From positions 2,542,001 through 2,606,000 of the forward strand of contig NZ_JARBWD010000001.1 in the NCBI RefSeq assembly GCF_030140925.1: DNA of 64,000 bases. The letters run 5' to 3'. The stretch comes from Parerythrobacter aestuarii. Its GTDB lineage: Bacteria; Pseudomonadota; Alphaproteobacteria; Sphingomonadales; Sphingomonadaceae. Shown here in pieces: positions 61,244 to 64,000 of the stretch. How positions within the stretch are numbered: position 1 is the first letter of the stretch; each line of letters starts with the position of its first letter. Under the pieces are notes generated by a model, which was given only the letters and a program-made list of their open reading frames with translations, did not search any database and was not told the DNA's origin. The position numbers and the translations under genes are program-made.

Positions 61244-62752
61244 ATGGCAACCGCAATCGCCAAACCGCACCAGAGCTTCTGGGGCCTGTGGAACATCAGC
61301 TTCGGCTTCTTCGGGATCCAGATCGGCTTTGCGCTGCAGAATTCGAACATGAGCCGGGTGTTCCAGACACTCGGTGCGAGCATGGACGATTTGCCTGCTC
61401 TATGGGTCGCCGCACCGCTGACCGGGCTGGTCGTGCAGCCGATCATCGGCCACCTGTCAGACAAGACCTGGAACCGGCTCGGACGAAGGCGGCCATACTT
61501 CCTGACAGGGGCAATCTTCGCCGCCATCTCGCTGATCCTGATGCCTCTCGCGCCGGCCATTGCCGCCCCGCTGGTGTTCGCCGCGGCGATGCTGTGGGTG
61601 CTCGACGCCTCGCTCAATTTCTCGATGGAGCCGTTCCGCGCCTTCGTCGGTGACATGCTGGGCACCGACCAACACAGCGCGGGCTATGCTGTCCAGACCG
61701 CATTTATCGGCGCGGGCGCGGTGGTCGGCTCGATCTTCCCTTACTTCCTCGAACATGTCGGGGTGAGCAATGTCGCGCCGGGTGGAGGCCTGCCCGACAC
61801 GGTAAAGTGGAGCTTCTGGGCCGGCGGTATCGCGCTGTTCGCGGCAGTTATGTGGACTATCCTGACCACGCGCGAATATTCGCCGGAGGAAATGGCGGCT
61901 TTCGGCGGCGAAGAAGCGCTGGACGACGACACCACCCTGCGCGCGCTGGCGGCCAAGAGCTATGGGTCGGCAGGCGCATGTATGGCGGCGGGCGTGCTGG
62001 TCGTGCTCGCTGTGCTGATGCTGCGGCTGGAGAAAGAGGTCTACCTGCTGGGCGGCCTACTGGCGACCTATGGTGTACTCAGCGCGATCGCCATTTCCAT
62101 GGCCAAGCAAGGCAAGGCCGCCAACATGCTCTCCAGTATCGTCGGCGATTTTTCCGGCATGCCCGATGTCATGAAGCGGCTGGCGCTGGTGCAGTTCTTC
62201 AGCTGGTCGGCGCTCTTCATCATGTGGATCAACACCACTCCGGTGGTGACGCAATATGTCTTCGGATCGAGCGACACCGCCAGCGCCGCCTACAATGAAG
62301 GCGCGAACTGGGTGAACGTGCTCTTCACGGTCTACAACGGCGTCGCGGCGGTGGCCGCGCTGGCGCTGCTGCCGTGGCTCAGCCGCACCTTTGGGCAGGT
62401 CAAGACGCATTCGATCTGCCTGACACTGGGTGCGATCGGCTTCCTGATGTTCTTCTTCGTGCGCGATGCGCAGGCACTGCTGCTGGCCGAGGTCGGCATC
62501 GGCATCGCCTGGGCCAGCATCCTTGCCATGCCCTATGCGATCCTCGCGTCGAACCTGCCGCAGGCCAAGCTCGGCATCTACATGGGGCTGTTCAACATCT
62601 TCATCGTTGTTCCCCAGCTGCTGGTAGCGACAGTGATGGGCAGCATCATGCTGTGGCTGTTCCCGGGCGAGCCGATCTGGACCATGCTGTTCGCCGCGGC
62701 AAGCTGGCTGGTGGCAGCCGCTGCCATGCTCCGGGTGCAGGCTGCGAGCTAG
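61244..62752 (+). CDS. MFS sugar transporter (SLC45/GPH-like, probable maltose or maltodextrin importer)
   Basis: The protein has 502 residues with about 12 membrane helices. The first helix region [20 protein letters not shown] and [20 protein letters not shown] (about 70-90) are typical of plant-sucrose-transporter-like/SLC45 proteins found beside maltose genes in alpha- and gammaproteobacteria. ATG 61244 has GGGGGAGAG three bases upstream. It follows lacI by 128 bp and has its own operator candidate. It should import the disaccharide produced in the periplasm. Confidence 0.9.
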   Translation: MATAIAKPHQSFWGLWNISFGFFGIQIGFALQNSNMSRVFQTLGASMDDLPALWVAAPLTGLVVQPIIGHLSDKTWNRLGRRRPYFLTGAIFAAISLILMPLAPAIAAPLVFAAAMLWVLDASLNFSMEPFRAFVGDMLGTDQHSAGYAVQTAFIGAGAVVGSIFPYFLEHVGVSNVAPGGGLPDTVKWSFWAGGIALFAAVMWTILTTREYSPEEMAAFGGEEALDDDTTLRALAAKSYGSAGACMAAGVLVVLAVLMLRLEKEVYLLGGLLATYGVLSAIAISMAKQGKAANMLSSIVGDFSGMPDVMKRLALVQFFSWSALFIMWINTTPVVTQYVFGSSDTASAAYNEGANWVNVLFTVYNGVAAVAALALLPWLSRTFGQVKTHSICLTLGAIGFLMFFFVRDAQALLLAEVGIGIAWASILAMPYAILASNLPQAKLGIYMGLFNIFIVVPQLLVATVMGSIMLWLFPGEPIWTMLFAAASWLVAAAAMLRVQAAS

Positions 62753-62823
62753 GTTACTCAATGACCGTTGCGGCGATGGCCGGCAATAGAGGCACTTCCT
62801 GCGAACCATTGCAGGAGCAGTCA

Positions 62824-63711
62824 CTAGGCGAGAGCGCGCTCCGCAACCATCAGCGCTCCGACCGGTCCGGCGCGGTTTGCAAGCTCGGGCCGCCTGATAC
62901 GCTCTCGGATGGTCGCTTCGTCCAAATCGGGCAGATAACCCGCCAACAGTTGCGGCACCATCGATCTCGCATGAGCGATCAGTTCGGGCCTGTTTGTCGC
63001 CACGCCGCCGCCGACAAGAATCCGATCGCAGCTCAGCGTCAGGAGAAGGGTCGCAAAGAGCTGCGCGAGGTCAGACGCTACAAACTCCCAGCGTGGATCG
63101 TCCGCAGCCACCTGCGCGGGATCGATACCGAAGCGCGCCGCCAGCGCCGGGCCGCTTACCAATCCTTCTACGCAATCACCGTGAAACGGGCAGTTTCCGG
63201 CAAATACATCATCTCGCGAACGCTTGAGGCGAAGATGACCAATTTCCGGGTGCAATGCGCCAACGATAGGCTTGCCATCGAACAAAATGCCTCCGCCCAG
63301 CCCCGTCCCAATAGTCAGGTAGACCAGCGAGCGACAACCGCGACCGGCGCCATAGGCACATTCGGCCAGCGCCGCTCCGTTGACATCAGTATCAATGGCT
63401 GCCGGGCAATCGAGGTCATTGGCAAGCACCCCGAGCACGTCGAAATTGCTCCAGCCCTGCTTGGGTGTGCGCAGGATATGCCCATAGTCGCTGGCAGTAG
63501 GATCGACGCGAACTGGCCCAAAGCTTGCGATCCCGAAAGCATCGAGAGGCTGCTCTTCGTTCCACTGGGAAAGCACCGACAAACACGCGCCCAGCGTTTC
63601 CGCAGGCGTGGTTGTCGGAAACGTTTCGCAATCGGTGATCATCGACCCGCGACCGCGCACGACGATCGCTTTGGTCCCACCGAGTTCCACCCCTGCAACA
63701 AGCTTCTCCAT
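62824..63711 (-). CDS. ROK-family fructokinase
   Basis: The protein has 295 residues from ATG 63711, or 304 from GTG 63738. N-terminal phosphate loop AGVELGGTKAI. The zinc and specificity region reads HPEIGHLRLKRSRDDVFAGN followed by CPFHGDCVEGLVSGPALAAR; this C-x-x-H-x-x-C pattern with CVEGLVSGP belongs to the fructokinase (YdhR/GmuE-like) branch of the ROK family. It phosphorylates fructose or possibly mannose in the cytoplasm. It converges on the first MFS gene and diverges from the second, which points to a sucrose or sucrose-like substrate. Confidence 0.88.
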   Translation of the reverse strand: MEKLVAGVELGGTKAIVVRGRGSMITDCETFPTTTPAETLGACLSVLSQWNEEQPLDAFGIASFGPVRVDPTASDYGHILRTPKQGWSNFDVLGVLANDLDCPAAIDTDVNGAALAECAYGAGRGCRSLVYLTIGTGLGGGILFDGKPIVGALHPEIGHLRLKRSRDDVFAGNCPFHGDCVEGLVSGPALAARFGIDPAQVAADDPRWEFVASDLAQLFATLLLTLSCDRILVGGGVATNRPELIAHARSMVPQLLAGYLPDLDEATIRERIRRPELANRAGPVGALMVAERALA

Positions 63712-63751
63712 GCCGGCACTGTTGGCAGAGGGCTGCACTGCGCGTCCACAC

Positions 63752-63763
63752 GAATTCGTATGG
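63752..63763. promoter_or_regulatory. LacI-type operator candidate 3 (fructokinase/second MFS)
   Basis: GAATTCGTATGG shares the half site TTCGTATG with the other two sites and is part of the longer near-palindrome CCACACGAATTCGTATGG (63747-63764). It lies between the divergent fructokinase and MFS genes and touches the MFS ribosome site (GGGAG). Confidence 0.55.
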
Positions 63764-63776
63764 GAGTTGTCAAACC

Positions 63777-64000
63777 ATGATCCCGTCCAAGCCGCGCCTC
63801 TCGCTCTTGCGCATCGTCGAAATGAATATCGGCTTCTTCGGCCTGCAATTCAGTTTCGGGCTGCAACAGGCGAATATGGGACCAATCTACGGCTTCCTTG
63901 GGGCTGAGGAAGCGACAATGCCGCTGTTGTGGCTGGCCGGGCCCGTGACTGGCCTGATCGTCCAGCCCATCGTGGGAGCGATGAGCGATCGGACATCGAC
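63777..64000 (+). CDS. Second MFS sugar transporter (5' part, runs off window)
   Basis: Only the first 74 residues are present. MNIGFFGLQFSFGLQQANMG and QPIVGAMSDRTST closely parallel the first helices and loop of the MFS gene at 61244, so this is a second SLC45/GPH-like sugar transporter. ATG 63777 is preceded by GGGAG. It diverges from the fructokinase with an operator candidate between. Sucrose is a reasonable guess for the substrate. Confidence 0.85.
   Translation, partial: MIPSKPRLSLLRIVEMNIGFFGLQFSFGLQQANMGPIYGFLGAEEATMPLLWLAGPVTGLIVQPIVGAMSDRTS

Noticed and set aside
62374..63780. A 468-codon plus-strand open frame
   Set aside because: It overlaps the MFS gene in another frame and the fructokinase antisense; both of those have clear motifs.
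1..64000. tRNA, rRNA, CRISPR, transposase or prophage genes
   Set aside because: I looked for cloverleaf ends, repeat-spacer arrays and transposase or integrase motifs by eye and saw none; a covariance-model scan could still find a small RNA.

Overview
The window is high-GC DNA with short intergenic gaps and many ATGA or GTGA stop/start overlaps. The gene mix is large TonB-dependent receptors (TBDRs), tryptophan-halogenase-like flavoproteins beside glycan genes, a complete cbb3 oxidase locus with FNR/FixK boxes, a CHASE2 cyclase and a TPR-sulfotransferase. Together these suggest a free-living, aerobic alphaproteobacterium, most likely Sphingomonadales and probably Erythrobacteraceae. This placement is inferred from gene content; no rRNA or marker gene is present. 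I saw no tRNA, rRNA, CRISPR array, insertion sequence or phage gene.

Layout. (1) 1-2.0 kb: two divergent CDP-alcohol phosphatidyltransferases. (2) 2.1-4.0 kb: an RTX protein with a zinc-protease-like motif, then about 420 bp without an intact gene. (3) 4.4-20.8 kb: seven minus-strand genes. In transcription order they are a FecR/TPR/beta-barrel protein and an abutting CHASE2 nucleotide cyclase, a membrane-anchored lipoxygenase-like protein with a cytosolic-PLA2-like lipase, and a coupled trio of serine hydrolase, metallophosphoesterase and a 1269-residue GMC oxidoreductase/hydrolase fusion. This block looks like an undescribed lipid-oxidation system. (4) 21.1-21.5 kb: a small unknown gene. 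(5) 22.0-28.1 kb: a TBDR and the 4-hydroxybenzoate cluster (AraC regulator, pobA, pcaK-like transporter). (6) 28.1-29.5 kb: a soluble chemoreceptor. (7) 29.5-41.2 kb: microaerobic respiration: hemN, ccoNOQP-ccoGHIS, a Crp/Fnr regulator, ompW and a DUF2189-like membrane protein, with three FNR/FixK boxes. (8) 41.2-45.9 kb: a TPR-sulfotransferase and a TBDR. (9) 46.3-48.0 kb: a BCCT transporter. (10) 48.4-64.0 kb: an alpha-glucan/maltodextrin and perhaps sucrose locus: a six-gene minus-strand operon (TBDR, halogenase-like, alpha-amylase, GH13 glucosidase, GH97 glucosidase, halogenase-like), then lacI, an MFS sugar transporter, a ROK fructokinase and the start of a second MFS transporter. Three CG-centred palindromes sit in the control regions.

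How the parts fit. In the sugar locus the TBDR would take up alpha-glucans, the lipoprotein amylase and the glucosidases cut them, the MFS proteins import the products, the ROK kinase phosphorylates, and the LacI protein probably acts at the shared palindromes. In the respiratory locus the Crp/Fnr protein probably activates ccoN, hemN and ompW in low oxygen. In the lipid block a phospholipase could feed fatty acids to the lipoxygenase, with the upstream cyclase/FecR pair as a sensory unit; that link is only inferred from order and strand.
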